From an uncultured Bacteroidota bacterium (GTDB lineage Bacteria; Bacteroidota; Bacteroidia; Bacteroidales; UBA12077), in assembly GCA_913055635.1 (NCBI GenBank), contig CAJXLK010000029.1:1-56999 (forward strand): a DNA stretch of 56,999 nucleotides, written 5' to 3'. Below the pieces are notes generated by a model. It was not told where the DNA came from and made no database searches. It saw only the letters and a program-made list of their open reading frames with translations. The translations under genes and the position numbers were made by a program. Positions 8,140 to 17,173 of the stretch are shown here, piece by piece. How positions within the stretch are numbered: position 1 is the first letter of the stretch; every line of letters begins with the position of its first letter.

Positions 8140-8913
8140 TTAGGGTTGGGCCTGGGCGCGTCGTTGACGCACCACCTCATAGGCGACCACCCCGGCAGCG
8201 ACCGAGACATTCAGCGATTCTATCTCTCCTGCCAGGGGAATGCGAACTTTGGCATCGAGCTGATCCATGATTGCCGGGGATATACCGGCATCCTCCGACC
8301 CCAACACCAGTGCCACCGGGCCATCAAAAACCACCTGATCATAATAATGCTGGGTTTTTTCGGTCACCCCGACCACCTTGACCCCACTCTGGCGGATATA
8401 TTCAATGGCAGAGGCCATCTTAGCGGCACGGCACACCGGTATACGATAAAGGGCACCGGCCGAAGTTTTAGCCGCATCCTCATTGATGCGGGCAAAATTC
8501 CGGGTGGGAATGACCACCCCATCAACACCGGCACATTCAGCGGTGCGGAGGATGGCCCCAAAGTTCCGCACATCGGTTAAACCATCGAGTAGCAGTAAAA
8601 AAGGTGTCTTGCCAGACTCATAAAGCCCCGGTAACAGATCCTCAATACGCCCAAAGGTGATGGGCGAGAGAAAGGCCACGACCCCCTGGTGGTTTTTGCG
8701 GGTAATTCCATCCAGCTTCCTGGCCGGCACATATTGAAAAGGCACCTGCAGGGTGCGCACCTGATCAAAAAACTCCTGGAAAAGCGCTCCTTTCAGGCCT
8801 TTCCTGATCAATATTTTATCAATGGGCGTGCCGCTGTCCATGGCCTCCATGATGGCCCTCAACCCATAAATAAAAGATTTTTGCCCGCCGGTGCTCATCA
8901 TTCGACTTATCAT
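8140..8913 (-). CDS. rlmB: 23S rRNA (guanosine-2'-O-)-methyltransferase RlmB
   Basis: A 257-residue SPOUT-class methyltransferase that methylates the ribose of G2251 (E. coli numbering) in 23S rRNA using SAM. An N-terminal substrate-binding domain (FIYGLRAIMEAMDSG) is followed by the SpoU domain, whose three motifs are clear: NFGAILRTAECAG, VALVLGSEDAGIS and the knot IPLAGEIESLNVSVAAGV. Its ATG overlaps the TGA of the upstream ABC-F gene by four bases, so the two are probably co-transcribed; both act on the ribosome. Internal Met codons at residues 5 and 6 are alternative starts. Confidence 0.93.
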   Translation of the reverse strand: MISRMMSTGGQKSFIYGLRAIMEAMDSGTPIDKILIRKGLKGALFQEFFDQVRTLQVPFQYVPARKLDGITRKNHQGVVAFLSPITFGRIEDLLPGLYESGKTPFLLLLDGLTDVRNFGAILRTAECAGVDGVVIPTRNFARINEDAAKTSAGALYRIPVCRAAKMASAIEYIRQSGVKVVGVTEKTQHYYDQVVFDGPVALVLGSEDAGISPAIMDQLDAKVRIPLAGEIESLNVSVAAGVVAYEVVRQRRAQAQP

Positions 8914-10859
8914 TGGCTTTGTTGGTAGAGCTGCTCCAACTCACTGTGCAGTTGCTCCCACTGCTCCATCTCCTGCTCATGTTCCTGGCGCAGCTGTTCA
9001 TACTCCGAATAAATGGCTCCATCCCCCCTCTCCTCTTCATTCTGAGGATCAGTCATTTTACTGTTCAGCGCTTCCAGCTTCTGCTCCAGCTCTTCGATGC
9101 GCTGCTCGGTCTTTTCAATGGATTTCTCAGTGCGCCGGATCCTTCGGTTGTGGGCCTTGCGCTGCTCAAAATCGGCCTTGCTGCCGGAATCCTGCTTTTT
9201 GGTTTTCGCTGAAGAAGTTTTTCCGGCCCCTCTGTTCAGCTCGTCCAGCTGATCGAGTTGTTTTTTCCGCAGAAAATCGTAAATGCCACCGATGTGTTCT
9301 TTCAGGTTATGATCGCGGAACTCGTAGACTTTGGAAACCAGCCCGTCCATAAAATCGCGGTCGTGAGAGACTACCAGGAGGGTGCCCTGATAGTCAAGCA
9401 GGGCTTGTTTAAGAACCTCTTTCGAGCGCATGTCGAGGTGATTGGTGGGTTCGTCGAGGATCAGCATGTTGTAAGGGTGCAACAACAACCGGGCCAGGGC
9501 CAGCCGTGAGCGCTCCCCGCCGGATAAAACCCCCACTTTCTTGTTGACCGCTTCTCCCTGGAAAAGAAAAGCCCCCAGGATGTTGCGCACCTGTTTGCGC
9601 ACTTCGCCCTGAGCTGCCTGATCAAGGGTCTGAAAAACCGTCAGCTCATCATCTAAAAATTCATCCTGGTTCTGGGCATAATAGCCAATTTCCACCTGAT
9701 GGCCAAGGGTCACTTCACCGCTGTAGTCGGTCTCGCCCAAAAGAACCCGCGCCATAGTGGTTTTGCCCTCTCCGTTGCGGCCCACAAAAGCCACCCGCTC
9801 GCCGCGTTCAATAAGAAAATCAACCCCTTCAAGGACCAGCTGCTGCCCGTAATATTTGGTGATCCCGCCGGCCTTGATCACTTCCCTGCCGGAGCGGGGC
9901 GGCTCAGGGAAACGGATGTGCATGGTTTGCTGATCTTCCTGGTCCACCTGTACCTGCTCCATCTTCTCCAGCTGCTTAATGCGGGACTGGACCAGGGAAG
10001 CCTTGTTGGCCTTGTAACGAAACCGGTCAATAAACTCCTGGGTTTCCCTTATCTTTTTCTGCTGATTCTCATATTCAGCTTTTTGCTGCTCACGCAGCCG
10101 CTCACGCTCCTTCCGGTACTGAGAATACGGGAGCCTGAAATCAAAAAGCCGCCCCAGACTCAGTTCAAGGGTTCGAGTGGTTACTGCATCCAAAAAAGCC
10201 CGATCGTGCGAGATAAGAACCACTGCCCCCTGAAAATGTGTCAGATAGCGCTCAAACCATTGTATCGATTCAATATCCAAATGGTTGGTCGGCTCATCCA
10301 ACAAAAGCAAATCCGGCTCCTGCAGCAAAATCTTGGCCAGCTCCACCCGCATTTTCCATCCCCCGCTGAAAGTATTCATCCTGGCCGTCAGATCCTCCGG
10401 GTCAAAACCCAGCCCTGTCAGGGTTCGTTCTATGGCAGCCTCCACTTTATCGCCCTCCAGCAACTGATATTTCTCAGTAGCTGCCGAAAGCTGATCCAAA
10501 AGCCGGGCATAATCCTGACTATCATAGTCAGTCCGCTCGGCCAAAGAGGCATTGATGCGGGAAATCTGCTCATGCAAACCCGCAATCTGCTCCAGGGCAT
10601 AAAAAACCACATTATATACAGTCTCATCCTCCTGATGAACCATATGCTGAGGCAAATAACCAATGCGCAAGGATCCGGGTAAATTGACCGTCCCGGATAC
10701 AGGCTGAACCTGGCCGGTGAGAACCTTCAGCAAGGTGGTCTTGCCCGAACCATTATTGCCCACCAGGCCAATCTTTTCGCCTTCCCGGATAAAAAATGAG
10801 ACATCCCCGAAAAGCAATTCCCCGCTATACTCTACCCTTACCTGCTGCAATGAAATCAT
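8910..10859 (-). CDS. ABC-F family ATPase (translation factor type)
   Basis: A 649-residue soluble protein with two ABC domains and no membrane segments. The first domain has Walker A GLVGNNGSGKTTL and signature FSGGWKMRVELAK; the second has GRNGEGKTTM and LSGGERSRLALAR. Both have LLLDEPTNHLD or LILDEPTNHLD Walker B regions, and a linker of about 80 residues lies between them. The C-terminus is a highly charged coiled coil (about 560-649), as in Uup/YkpA-type ABC-F proteins that act at the ribosome. The ATG at 10859 (MISLQQVRVEY) is preferred because the domain starts there and a -7 element sits at 10918-10925, close to an earlier in-frame start at 10910. Confidence 0.93.
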   Translation of the reverse strand: MISLQQVRVEYSGELLFGDVSFFIREGEKIGLVGNNGSGKTTLLKVLTGQVQPVSGTVNLPGSLRIGYLPQHMVHQEDETVYNVVFYALEQIAGLHEQISRINASLAERTDYDSQDYARLLDQLSAATEKYQLLEGDKVEAAIERTLTGLGFDPEDLTARMNTFSGGWKMRVELAKILLQEPDLLLLDEPTNHLDIESIQWFERYLTHFQGAVVLISHDRAFLDAVTTRTLELSLGRLFDFRLPYSQYRKERERLREQQKAEYENQQKKIRETQEFIDRFRYKANKASLVQSRIKQLEKMEQVQVDQEDQQTMHIRFPEPPRSGREVIKAGGITKYYGQQLVLEGVDFLIERGERVAFVGRNGEGKTTMARVLLGETDYSGEVTLGHQVEIGYYAQNQDEFLDDELTVFQTLDQAAQGEVRKQVRNILGAFLFQGEAVNKKVGVLSGGERSRLALARLLLHPYNMLILDEPTNHLDMRSKEVLKQALLDYQGTLLVVSHDRDFMDGLVSKVYEFRDHNLKEHIGGIYDFLRKKQLDQLDELNRGAGKTSSAKTKKQDSGSKADFEQRKAHNRRIRRTEKSIEKTEQRIEELEQKLEALNSKMTDPQNEEERGDGAIYSEYEQLRQEHEQEMEQWEQLHSELEQLYQQSQ

Positions 10860-10917
10860 GTCAGCTGAATTTAATGAGACAATCACCCAATGGCTTTCTT
10901 CTCTTGCCAAAGCGGTT

Positions 10918-10925
10918 CAAAGATA
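10918..10925 (-). promoter_or_regulatory. Candidate -7 promoter element for the ABC-F/rlmB operon
   Basis: TATCTTTG on the minus strand matches TAnnTTTG and lies 59 bases upstream of the chosen ATG at 10859. A TTTG about 23 bases further upstream could be the -33 element. A transcript starting here leaves no leader for the 10910 start. Confidence 0.5.
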
Positions 10926-11019
10926 GCAAAAGTTACCTGGTATTTGAACAAACCCCTTTTTTTCCGGTGAACCCGATCCAGTGGGGATTGAAGGAAGTAT
11001 TAACTGATCAGCCGGAGGT

Positions 11020-11730
11020 TTACTTGCCAATCAGATTGATTTCTTTCAGGAATTTTTCTTTATAAGCTTTTCCGATCGGAATGCTTTTCTGGGATTTCCT
11101 CCCTTTGATGATCACATAATTGTCCTCAATGCGATCAATATTGCCCACGTTCACTATGTAAGAACGATGTACCCGTTTGAAGCGATCAGCCGGCAATTGC
11201 TGAATGATGCTCTTCATCGTAAAGTGAATCGTAAACTTCTGGTCATAAGAATTGATCACCACATAATTTTCCATGGCCTCGACCCAAAGGATGTCATCAT
11301 ATTTTAACCGCACCAGGGCAGAATCCTTTTTGATGAAGATCTCATTTTTCTGTCGTTGCCGCATCTCATTGGTTTCGGCATTGCTGAAGGCTTTGGAGGC
11401 TGCCTTGTAAAAGCGGCTAAAAGTAATGGGCTTGAGCAAATAATCGACCACATCATAATCAAAAGCCTGAAGGGCATATTTCTCCTGCGAGGAAATAATG
11501 ATGACCTGGGGAAGCTCCTTAACCGTATTTAGAAACTCGATGCCCGACATCTCAGGCATCTCGATGTCCAGAAAGATCAGATCTATATTTTCTTCACTAA
11601 CATTGATGGTATTGATGGCTTCCACGGCATCATTAAAGGTATACTTCAGTTCCAGGAAATCTGTGCGGTTCACAAATTCCTCCACAACCTGCAGAGATAG
11701 AGGGTCATCATCAATAATTATGCAATTCAT
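11020..11730 (-). CDS. LytR/AlgR-type response regulator (receiver plus LytTR)
   Basis: A 236-residue two-component response regulator. The receiver domain (1-120) starts MNCIIIDDDPLS with the acidic pocket and has the phosphoacceptor D55 in LIFLDIEMPEMSG, followed by VIIISSQEKYALQAFDYDVVDYLLKP. The C-terminal LytTR DNA-binding domain (about 135-236) includes KYDDILWVEAMENYVVI and FKRVHRSYIVNVGNIDRIE. The ATG at 11730 is the natural start; a 31-residue upstream extension has no domain. No histidine kinase is adjacent. LytTR regulators in Bacteroidota usually pair with LytS/YehU-type kinases, and none of that type is in the window. Confidence 0.93.
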   Translation of the reverse strand: MNCIIIDDDPLSLQVVEEFVNRTDFLELKYTFNDAVEAINTINVSEENIDLIFLDIEMPEMSGIEFLNTVKELPQVIIISSQEKYALQAFDYDVVDYLLKPITFSRFYKAASKAFSNAETNEMRQRQKNEIFIKKDSALVRLKYDDILWVEAMENYVVINSYDQKFTIHFTMKSIIQQLPADRFKRVHRSYIVNVGNIDRIEDNYVIIKGRKSQKSIPIGKAYKEKFLKEINLIGK

Positions 11731-11901
11731 GTGGTGTGTGTTTTTAACTCCCCACAAACAGCAATTTTCCCCAAAAAATTCCTTCTGCTTGCTCATGGAG
11801 AGCTCATTTAACAATGGATGCAAAGGTTAAGGCCTGTCCGATTAAAAAATAAAGATAATTTTTTTTTATTAAAATACGAAGTTGGCTGATAAAAGGTTCC
11901 C

Positions 11902-12570
11902 TCATTTAGATAAAAATTGTCTGATTAACAGATCAGATCGTTTAATAGATTTTTTCAGCCATTCCAGCAGGATGTGCTGTTTTTCTTCAGGGGAAAGGTG
12001 CCAGGCGATCTGCGAGCGGGTCAGTTTCTGCTTGAGCTGATAAAGGATAATGGCTGCTGAGACACTAATATTGAAGCTTTCGGTAAAACCGTACATGGGG
12101 ATTTTTAAAAATTCATCCGCCTGATCCAGGGCTGTTGAGCTTAATCCCTGCATTTCGGTGCCAAACAGCAAGGCCACCTTACCGGGTTCCAGGTCAAAAT
12201 CAGGCAGGGCCACCTGATTCTGATGAGGGGTGGTTGCCACAATCCGATACCCCTGGCCTTTCAACCGGTCGATGGCAGCCCTTGTATTGGCAGTGGATTG
12301 ATTGTAACGCAACAAATTCAGCCACTTAGAAGCGCCCAGTGCCACATCCGGATTGATCCGGTATTCATTGGAGTTCTCAATGATATGGGCATCCTGAATG
12401 CCGAAACAATCCATTGATCGAAGCACGGCACTTGCATTATGGGGCTGGTAAATGTCTTCCAAAACCACCGTTATATACCGTGTGCGCTCTTCCAACACCC
12501 GGTCGAAAAGCCCACGGCGTTGGGACGTTACAAATCCTGTCAGGTACTCGATCAGCGCTTTTTCATCCAT
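11902..12570 (-). CDS. trmH: TrmH-like tRNA/rRNA 2'-O-ribose methyltransferase
   Basis: A 222-residue SpoU/TrmH-family SPOUT enzyme. Motifs are PHNASAVLRSMDCFG (motif 1), ALLFGTEMQGLS (motif 2) and the knot IPMYGFTESFNISVSAAI (motif 3). The short N-terminal and C-terminal helical extensions and the Q-P-H-N-A-S-A motif match tRNA (Gm18) methyltransferase TrmH better than RlmB, which this genome also encodes at 8140-8913. It would methylate the D-loop G18 ribose with SAM. Assignment to tRNA rather than another RNA is inferred. It lies just downstream of the HU gene on the same strand, separated by a strong terminator. Confidence 0.82.
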   Translation of the reverse strand: MDEKALIEYLTGFVTSQRRGLFDRVLEERTRYITVVLEDIYQPHNASAVLRSMDCFGIQDAHIIENSNEYRINPDVALGASKWLNLLRYNQSTANTRAAIDRLKGQGYRIVATTPHQNQVALPDFDLEPGKVALLFGTEMQGLSSTALDQADEFLKIPMYGFTESFNISVSAAIILYQLKQKLTRSQIAWHLSPEEKQHILLEWLKKSIKRSDLLIRQFLSK

Positions 12571-12581
12571 AGGCGGGACTA

Positions 12582-12610
12582 AAAAAAGGGAGCACCGCAG
12601 TACTCCCTTT
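12582..12610 (-). terminator. Rho-independent terminator of the HU gene
   Basis: On the minus strand, AAAGGGAG (12610-12603) and CTCCCTTT (12592-12585) form an 8-bp stem around a 10-base loop, ending in a run of T residues (12587-12581). Confidence 0.85.
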
Positions 12611-12631
12611 CTTTTTCAATGCAACTATTCC

Positions 12632-12904
12632 TTACTGCACTGCATCTGAAAGATCAGAGCCAGGCTTAAATTTTACAACGTTCTTGGCCTTAATGGTAAT
12701 GGGATTACCCGTTTGCGGATTTCTTCCTGTTCTTTGACTTCTCTTGGCTACAGAAAAGGAACCAAATCCTACCAAGGCAACTCTTTCACCCTTCTTGAGG
12801 GATTTCGTAGTAGCTTTTACAAAAGCGTCCAAAGCTTTCTTTGCATCAGCCTTTGTTAAATTGGCATCTTTTGCAATTGAATCAATTAATTCTGCTTTGT
12901 TCAT
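12632..12904 (-). CDS. HU-family DNA-binding protein
   Basis: A 90-residue histone-like protein that bends and compacts DNA as a dimer. The body-forming helices ([20 protein letters not shown]) are followed by the core [20 protein letters not shown], which contains the G-R-N-P arm-tip motif with the intercalating proline, and [16 protein letters not shown] at the C-terminus. Length and sequence are canonical for HU rather than IHF or the long Bacteroidota HU-like proteins. It is monocistronic, with a terminator at 12582-12610 and a long AT-rich upstream region containing an inverted repeat. Confidence 0.96.
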   Translation of the reverse strand: MNKAELIDSIAKDANLTKADAKKALDAFVKATTKSLKKGERVALVGFGSFSVAKRSQRTGRNPQTGNPITIKAKNVVKFKPGSDLSDAVQ

Positions 12905-13333
12905 AATTAACTGTTTTTGGGGTTAGTAAAAAAATATTTCAGATTTAGCGTAACGCTTGACTTTTGAAGGTATGGCCTTCAAAAAGTGCGATCTGTTCAC
13001 GAATTTATGAATTTATAAAGTAAAAATGCAAATTTTTTCGGTAAAATTCAAAACAAATCCCTAAAAAAAAATCTCATTCTTAGCGTTTTAAGCTAAAAAT
13101 ACCTTTACATATCACTGTAAAACAGTTAGTTAAACGAAATACTGATTATACCGATATTTAATAATTTTTTTTCAACAAGAAGCCCAATTTTTGTTGAAAA
13201 AGGGAAGCGATGAAGTTTTAACCGAAAAAACAAAAGGCCAAAACACAGGAATTACAAGGGAAACAGGATAATAACAAGCCAAAAAAACCATTATTCGGGC
13301 TAAAAGAAAAGCAAACAAAAAAAACAGGAGGAT
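12905..13333. other. AT-rich intergenic region upstream of HU
   Basis: These 429 bases carry no credible gene. Two inverted repeats stand out. TTTTGAAGG (12962-12970) and CCTTCAAAA (12976-12984) form a perfect 9-bp stem with a 5-base loop, 58-80 bases before the HU start. TTTTTCAACAA (13168-13178) and TTGTTGAAAAA (13191-13201) form an 11-bp stem with a 12-base loop. The first may be an operator or leader hairpin for HU. Neither has the T run of a good terminator. Confidence 0.55.
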
Positions 13334-14029
13334 TTATTCACGGGAAGAAGAGGAAGACAATCTGTCGAGGAAAAAAGTCCACAGATTATCGGGGGGCGGG
13401 GGCGCTGTAAAGGAGATGTATTTCTTCCGGACAGGGTGTACAAAGCCTATTTGGCGGGCGTGCAGGCTTATACCCCCGTTTTTATTGCTGCGTGGGAAAC
13501 CGTATTTCAGATCTCCTTTAACAGGGGCGCCAATTTTGGAGAGCTGGCTTCTGATCTGGTGGTGTCGGCCGGTTTGTATGGTGATCTCCAGCAAATGATA
13601 CCGATCGGAGGATGCCATGAGTTGATAGCTCATCAGTGCTTCCCGGGCATCGCGTCGGGGTTGGTCGAGGGCAAAGGATTTATTTTTGCGGGGGTTGCGC
13701 ACCATATAGTGTTGAAGCTCGCCGCTGGGGGGATTCGGTTTATTTTTCACAATTGCCCAATAAGTCTTATCAACGGCTTTTTTCTGGAAGAGTTGATTCA
13801 TTCTTGCCAGGGCCTTGCTGGTTTTGGCAAAAACCACCACTCCACTCACCGGGCGATCCAGGCGGTGCACCACCCCTAAGAACACATTGCCCGGTTTGCG
13901 GTACTTTTCCTTGAGCCATTGTCTGAGCTTGCTGTCAAGGGCCTGGTCGCCGGTACGATCACCCTGCACCAGGTCGTTGTTGTTTTTATTGACCACCACC
14001 AGGTGATTGTCTTCATAAAGGATTTCCAT
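13334..14029 (-). CDS. RluA-family pseudouridine synthase
   Basis: A 231-residue enzyme that converts uridine to pseudouridine in RNA. The catalytic motif VHRLDRPVSGVVVFAKT contains the invariant Asp, and TGRHHQIRSQLSKIGAPVKGD is the second conserved block. There is no N-terminal S4 domain, as in RluA/TruC-like short members. The N-terminus MEILYEDNHLVVVNKNNN is the standard start of the catalytic fold. It begins 9 bases after the panB stop on the same strand, so the two probably form an operon, without an evident functional link. The target (rRNA or tRNA) cannot be assigned. Confidence 0.92.
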   Translation of the reverse strand: MEILYEDNHLVVVNKNNNDLVQGDRTGDQALDSKLRQWLKEKYRKPGNVFLGVVHRLDRPVSGVVVFAKTSKALARMNQLFQKKAVDKTYWAIVKNKPNPPSGELQHYMVRNPRKNKSFALDQPRRDAREALMSYQLMASSDRYHLLEITIQTGRHHQIRSQLSKIGAPVKGDLKYGFPRSNKNGGISLHARQIGFVHPVRKKYISFTAPPPPDNLWTFFLDRLSSSSSRE

Positions 14030-14038
14030 ACCCCAGGG

Positions 14039-14854
14039 TTAATACTGTTCATTGTCGTTGGGGAATTCCACCTGCTTAACATCCTGGATATAGGATTGCA
14101 CCGAGCCCAGTATTTCAGCAAACAGGTTGTGATAACGCCTCAGAAAACGGGGGGAAAAATCCTGGTTGATTCCCAGCATATCGTGCAGCACCAGCACCTG
14201 ACCATCTACCTGGTTGCCTGCTCCAATACCGATAACCGGGATTGTCAGCTCTTTTGCCACTCTGGCAGCCAGCCGGGCCGGTACCTTTTCGAGGACCAGG
14301 GAAAAACATCCTGCTTTTTGCAGTATATGGGCATCTTCAATCAATTTCTGGGCTTCCTCCTCTTCAGTAGCCCGGACCACATAGGTACCGAACTTATGAA
14401 TGGACTGTGGAGTAAGCCCCAGGTGGCCCATCACCGGTATGCCGGCTGAAAGAATCCGCCTGACCGAATCTTCAATCTCCCCACCCCCTTCCATCTTTAC
14501 TGCATGACCGCCGGTTTCCTTCATCATCCGAATGGCCGATGTCAAAGCTTCCTTGCTGTTGCCCTGATAGGCCCCAAAAGGCAAATCTACAACAACAAAA
14601 GCCCGCTTAACTGCCTTTACCACCGACTTGGCATGATAAATCATCTCATCCATCGTAATCGGAAGGGTGGTCTCATTGCCGGCCATTACATTAGAAGCCG
14701 AATCGCCGACCAGGATCACATCTATTTCTGCTTTGTCCAGTATCCGGGCCATGGAATAATCATAGGCCGTGAGCATCGCAATCTTTTCTCCGCGAAGCTT
14801 CATCTCATGCAAAACATGAGTTGTCACCTTTTTTATCTTCTTGTCCTTTGACAT
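14039..14854 (-). CDS. panB: 3-methyl-2-oxobutanoate hydroxymethyltransferase
   Basis: A 271-residue class-II ketopantoate hydroxymethyltransferase, the first committed step of pantothenate (vitamin B5/CoA) synthesis. It transfers a hydroxymethyl group from 5,10-methylene-THF to alpha-ketoisovalerate. Conserved blocks are [29 protein letters not shown] (metal-binding Asp), [31 protein letters not shown] and [24 protein letters not shown]. Length and order are canonical. panC and panD are not nearby. The product is cytoplasmic. A TAGTTTTG -7-like element lies 32 bases upstream of the ATG. Confidence 0.97.
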   Translation of the reverse strand: MSKDKKIKKVTTHVLHEMKLRGEKIAMLTAYDYSMARILDKAEIDVILVGDSASNVMAGNETTLPITMDEMIYHAKSVVKAVKRAFVVVDLPFGAYQGNSKEALTSAIRMMKETGGHAVKMEGGGEIEDSVRRILSAGIPVMGHLGLTPQSIHKFGTYVVRATEEEEAQKLIEDAHILQKAGCFSLVLEKVPARLAARVAKELTIPVIGIGAGNQVDGQVLVLHDMLGINQDFSPRFLRRYHNLFAEILGSVQSYIQDVKQVEFPNDNEQY

Positions 14855-14885
14855 AAGGGTTGTTTTTTATAGTCAATTGTTGGAG

Positions 14886-14893
14886 CAAAACTA
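14886..14893 (-). promoter_or_regulatory. Candidate -7 element for panB
   Basis: TAGTTTTG on the minus strand fits TAnnTTTG and lies 32 bases upstream of the panB ATG at 14854. No clear -33 TTTG is found at the expected spacing. Confidence 0.35.
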
Positions 14894-14970
14894 ACAATAA
14901 AAGCAATTGGTTGTAATATTTTCTCACCTTCGGCTCTGACAGTTTGTCATAAAACCTGGCCGGGGCTATA

Positions 14971-15050
14971 AATACATTGTATTTCAATTTATTACACGCA
15001 AAACAATACCGTCTTTGAATATGGCACAATGATTGATCAGAAAAAGACGG
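14971..15050. promoter_or_regulatory. dnaK upstream region with two inverted repeats
   Basis: AATACATTGTATT (14971-14983) is a perfect interrupted palindrome. CCGTCTTT (15009-15016) and AAAGACGG (15043-15050) form a perfect 8-bp stem around a 26-base loop, ending 37 bases before the dnaK ATG. Neither resembles CIRCE. An operator or a leader hairpin controlling the chaperone gene is possible but unproven. Confidence 0.35.
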
Positions 15051-15086
15051 AAAATAATAACGTTGAATTAAAAATAAAGTGAAAAA

Positions 15087-17021
15087 ATGGGTAAAATAAT
15101 AGGTATAGACTTAGGAACAACCAACTCATGTGTTTCGGTTATGGAGGGCAACGAGCCAACGGTAATACCCAATAGTGAGGGAAAAAGAACCACCCCCTCC
15201 ATGGTTGCTTTTGTCGAGAATGGGGAACGCAAGATCGGTGATCCTGCCAAAAGACAAGCGATAACCAACTCCCAAAACACCATCTCTTCGATCAAGCGTT
15301 TCATGGGAGAAAGCTATGACAAGGTGAACACCGAGATCAACCGGGTTTCTTATGAAGTGGTCAAGGGTGACAACAATATGCCCAGGATTAAGGTGGGGGA
15401 TCGCAAATATACCCCGCAGGAAATTTCAGCCATGGTTCTGCAGAAGATGAAAAAGACGGCTGAAGATTACCTGGGCCAGGAAGTCACTGAGGCCGTGATC
15501 ACCGTACCGGCCTATTTCAGTGATTCTCAGCGGCAAGCCACAAAAGAAGCCGGTGAGATTGCCGGACTGGAAGTCAAACGCATCATCAACGAGCCCACTG
15601 CCGCTTCGCTGGCATACGGGCTTGACAAACAAGACAAAGATCAGCGGGTCGCTGTATTCGATTTAGGCGGAGGAACCTTCGACATATCCATCCTGGAACT
15701 TGGTGATGGGGTGTTTGAGGTGAAGTCGACCAGTGGCGACACCCACCTGGGCGGCGACGATTTTGACCAGGTGATCATTGACTGGTTGGCCGAAGAATTT
15801 CAAAAGGAACAGGGCGTAGACCTCAAGCAGGATCCCATGGCGGTTCAGCGCCTGAAAGAGGCTGCTGAAAAAGCAAAAATTGAACTTTCCAGTGCCACCA
15901 GCACGGAGATCAACCTGCCCTATATCATGCCGGTAGAAGGGGTACCCAAGCACCTGGTTAAAAAACTGACCCGTGCCAAATTTGAACAGTTGGTGGATCA
16001 CCTGGTACAACAAACCGTTGAGCCCTGTAAAAAGGCCCTTAAAGATGCCGGATACGAAGCCAAAGACATCGACGAGGTGATCCTGGTGGGCGGCTCAACA
16101 CGCATACCGGCTATCCAACAAACCGTTGAAAGCATTTTTGGCAAGAAGCCTTCTAAAGGGGTGAACCCCGACGAAGTGGTGGCCATTGGAGCAGCCATCC
16201 AGGGTGGCGTCCTTGGGGGCGATGTAAAAGATGTGCTGTTGCTCGATGTCACCCCGCTTTCACTGGGCATTGAAACCATGGGCGGTGTCTTCACCAAACT
16301 GATCGAAGCCAACACCACCATACCCACCCGCAAGTCGGAAGTCTTCACCACGGCCGCCGACAACCAGCCCTCGGTAGAGATTCACGTCTTGCAAGGTGAA
16401 CGGCCTATGGCCAAGGATAACAAATCCATCGGCCGATTCCATCTCGACGGCATTCCGCCAGCTCCCAGAGGAGTCCCTCAAATCGAGGTCACCTTCGACA
16501 TCGACGCCAACGGCATATTGAATGTCTCGGCCAAGGATAAATCAACCGGCAAAGAACAAAGCATCCGCATCGAAGCTTCTTCTGGCCTGAGCGAGGAAGA
16601 AATCAACCGGATGAAGGAAGAAGCCAAGCAACACGAAGAAGAAGACCAACAACGCAAAGAGCGGGTCGACAAGTTGAATAAAGCCGATAGCTTGATTTTC
16701 CAAACCGATAAGCAGTTGAAGGAATTCGGCGACAAAATTTCCGAAGACAAGAAAAAGCCGATCCAGGACGCTCTGGAAGCCCTCAGAGAAGCCCATAAAA
16801 ACGAAAACATCGAGGAATTGGATCAGAAGATGGAAGACCTCAATAATGCCTGGCATGCAGCCTCCCAGGAAATCTACAACGCCCAGCAACAAGCTGGCGG
16901 TCAGCAAAACACCGGAGGCCAAAGCACATCAGGACAACAACAACAAGGTTCTTCCTCCTCGAATAAGGGCAACAATGACGACGGTGAAGTGACCGATGTA
17001 GACTTTGAAGAAGTTAAATAA
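15087..17021 (+). CDS. dnaK: Hsp70 chaperone DnaK
   Basis: A 644-residue Hsp70. The N-terminal actin-like ATPase has [18 protein letters not shown], the phosphate-2 motif [17 protein letters not shown] and the adenosine motif [14 protein letters not shown]. The linker [16 protein letters not shown] leads into the beta-sandwich peptide-binding domain (about 390-505). A helical lid and a Gln/Gly/Ser-rich tail follow, ending [11 protein letters not shown], close to the canonical EEVD-like bacterial end. It refolds and protects client proteins in an ATP cycle with DnaJ and GrpE, which are not encoded nearby. It is a single gene, with a terminator at 17041-17074. Confidence 0.98.
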   Translation: MGKIIGIDLGTTNSCVSVMEGNEPTVIPNSEGKRTTPSMVAFVENGERKIGDPAKRQAITNSQNTISSIKRFMGESYDKVNTEINRVSYEVVKGDNNMPRIKVGDRKYTPQEISAMVLQKMKKTAEDYLGQEVTEAVITVPAYFSDSQRQATKEAGEIAGLEVKRIINEPTAASLAYGLDKQDKDQRVAVFDLGGGTFDISILELGDGVFEVKSTSGDTHLGGDDFDQVIIDWLAEEFQKEQGVDLKQDPMAVQRLKEAAEKAKIELSSATSTEINLPYIMPVEGVPKHLVKKLTRAKFEQLVDHLVQQTVEPCKKALKDAGYEAKDIDEVILVGGSTRIPAIQQTVESIFGKKPSKGVNPDEVVAIGAAIQGGVLGGDVKDVLLLDVTPLSLGIETMGGVFTKLIEANTTIPTRKSEVFTTAADNQPSVEIHVLQGERPMAKDNKSIGRFHLDGIPPAPRGVPQIEVTFDIDANGILNVSAKDKSTGKEQSIRIEASSGLSEEEINRMKEEAKQHEEEDQQRKERVDKLNKADSLIFQTDKQLKEFGDKISEDKKKPIQDALEALREAHKNENIEELDQKMEDLNNAWHAASQEIYNAQQQAGGQQNTGGQSTSGQQQQGSSSSNKGNNDDGEVTDVDFEEVK

Positions 17022-17040
17022 TGTGAGTCCTTTCACTCCA

Positions 17041-17074
17041 AAAAGCCCTCGCCTGGCAGGCGGGGGCTTTTTTT
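17041..17074 (+). terminator. Rho-independent terminator of dnaK
   Basis: AAAAGCCCTCGCC (17041-17053) pairs with GGCGGGGGCTTTT (17059-17071) through one G-U pair. The 5-base loop is TGGCA, and a T run follows. Confidence 0.92.
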
Positions 17075-17173
17075 ATGGCCTGTTTATTGCCGGGCTTCAG
17101 GTTATTGGTTCCAGGCGATTCGTTTCAGCAAATGTTTTATAATTTTGCGGATAGATCAAAAGATCCTATTGGT

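Noticed and set aside
9699-10682. 327-codon plus-strand frame opposite the ABC-F gene
   Set aside because: It is a shadow of a clear ABC-F gene; low-complexity Leu/Pro/His composition and no motif.
14971-15050. CIRCE operator (HrcA site) upstream of dnaK
   Set aside because: The inverted repeats here do not match TTAGCACTC-N9-GAGTGCTAA.
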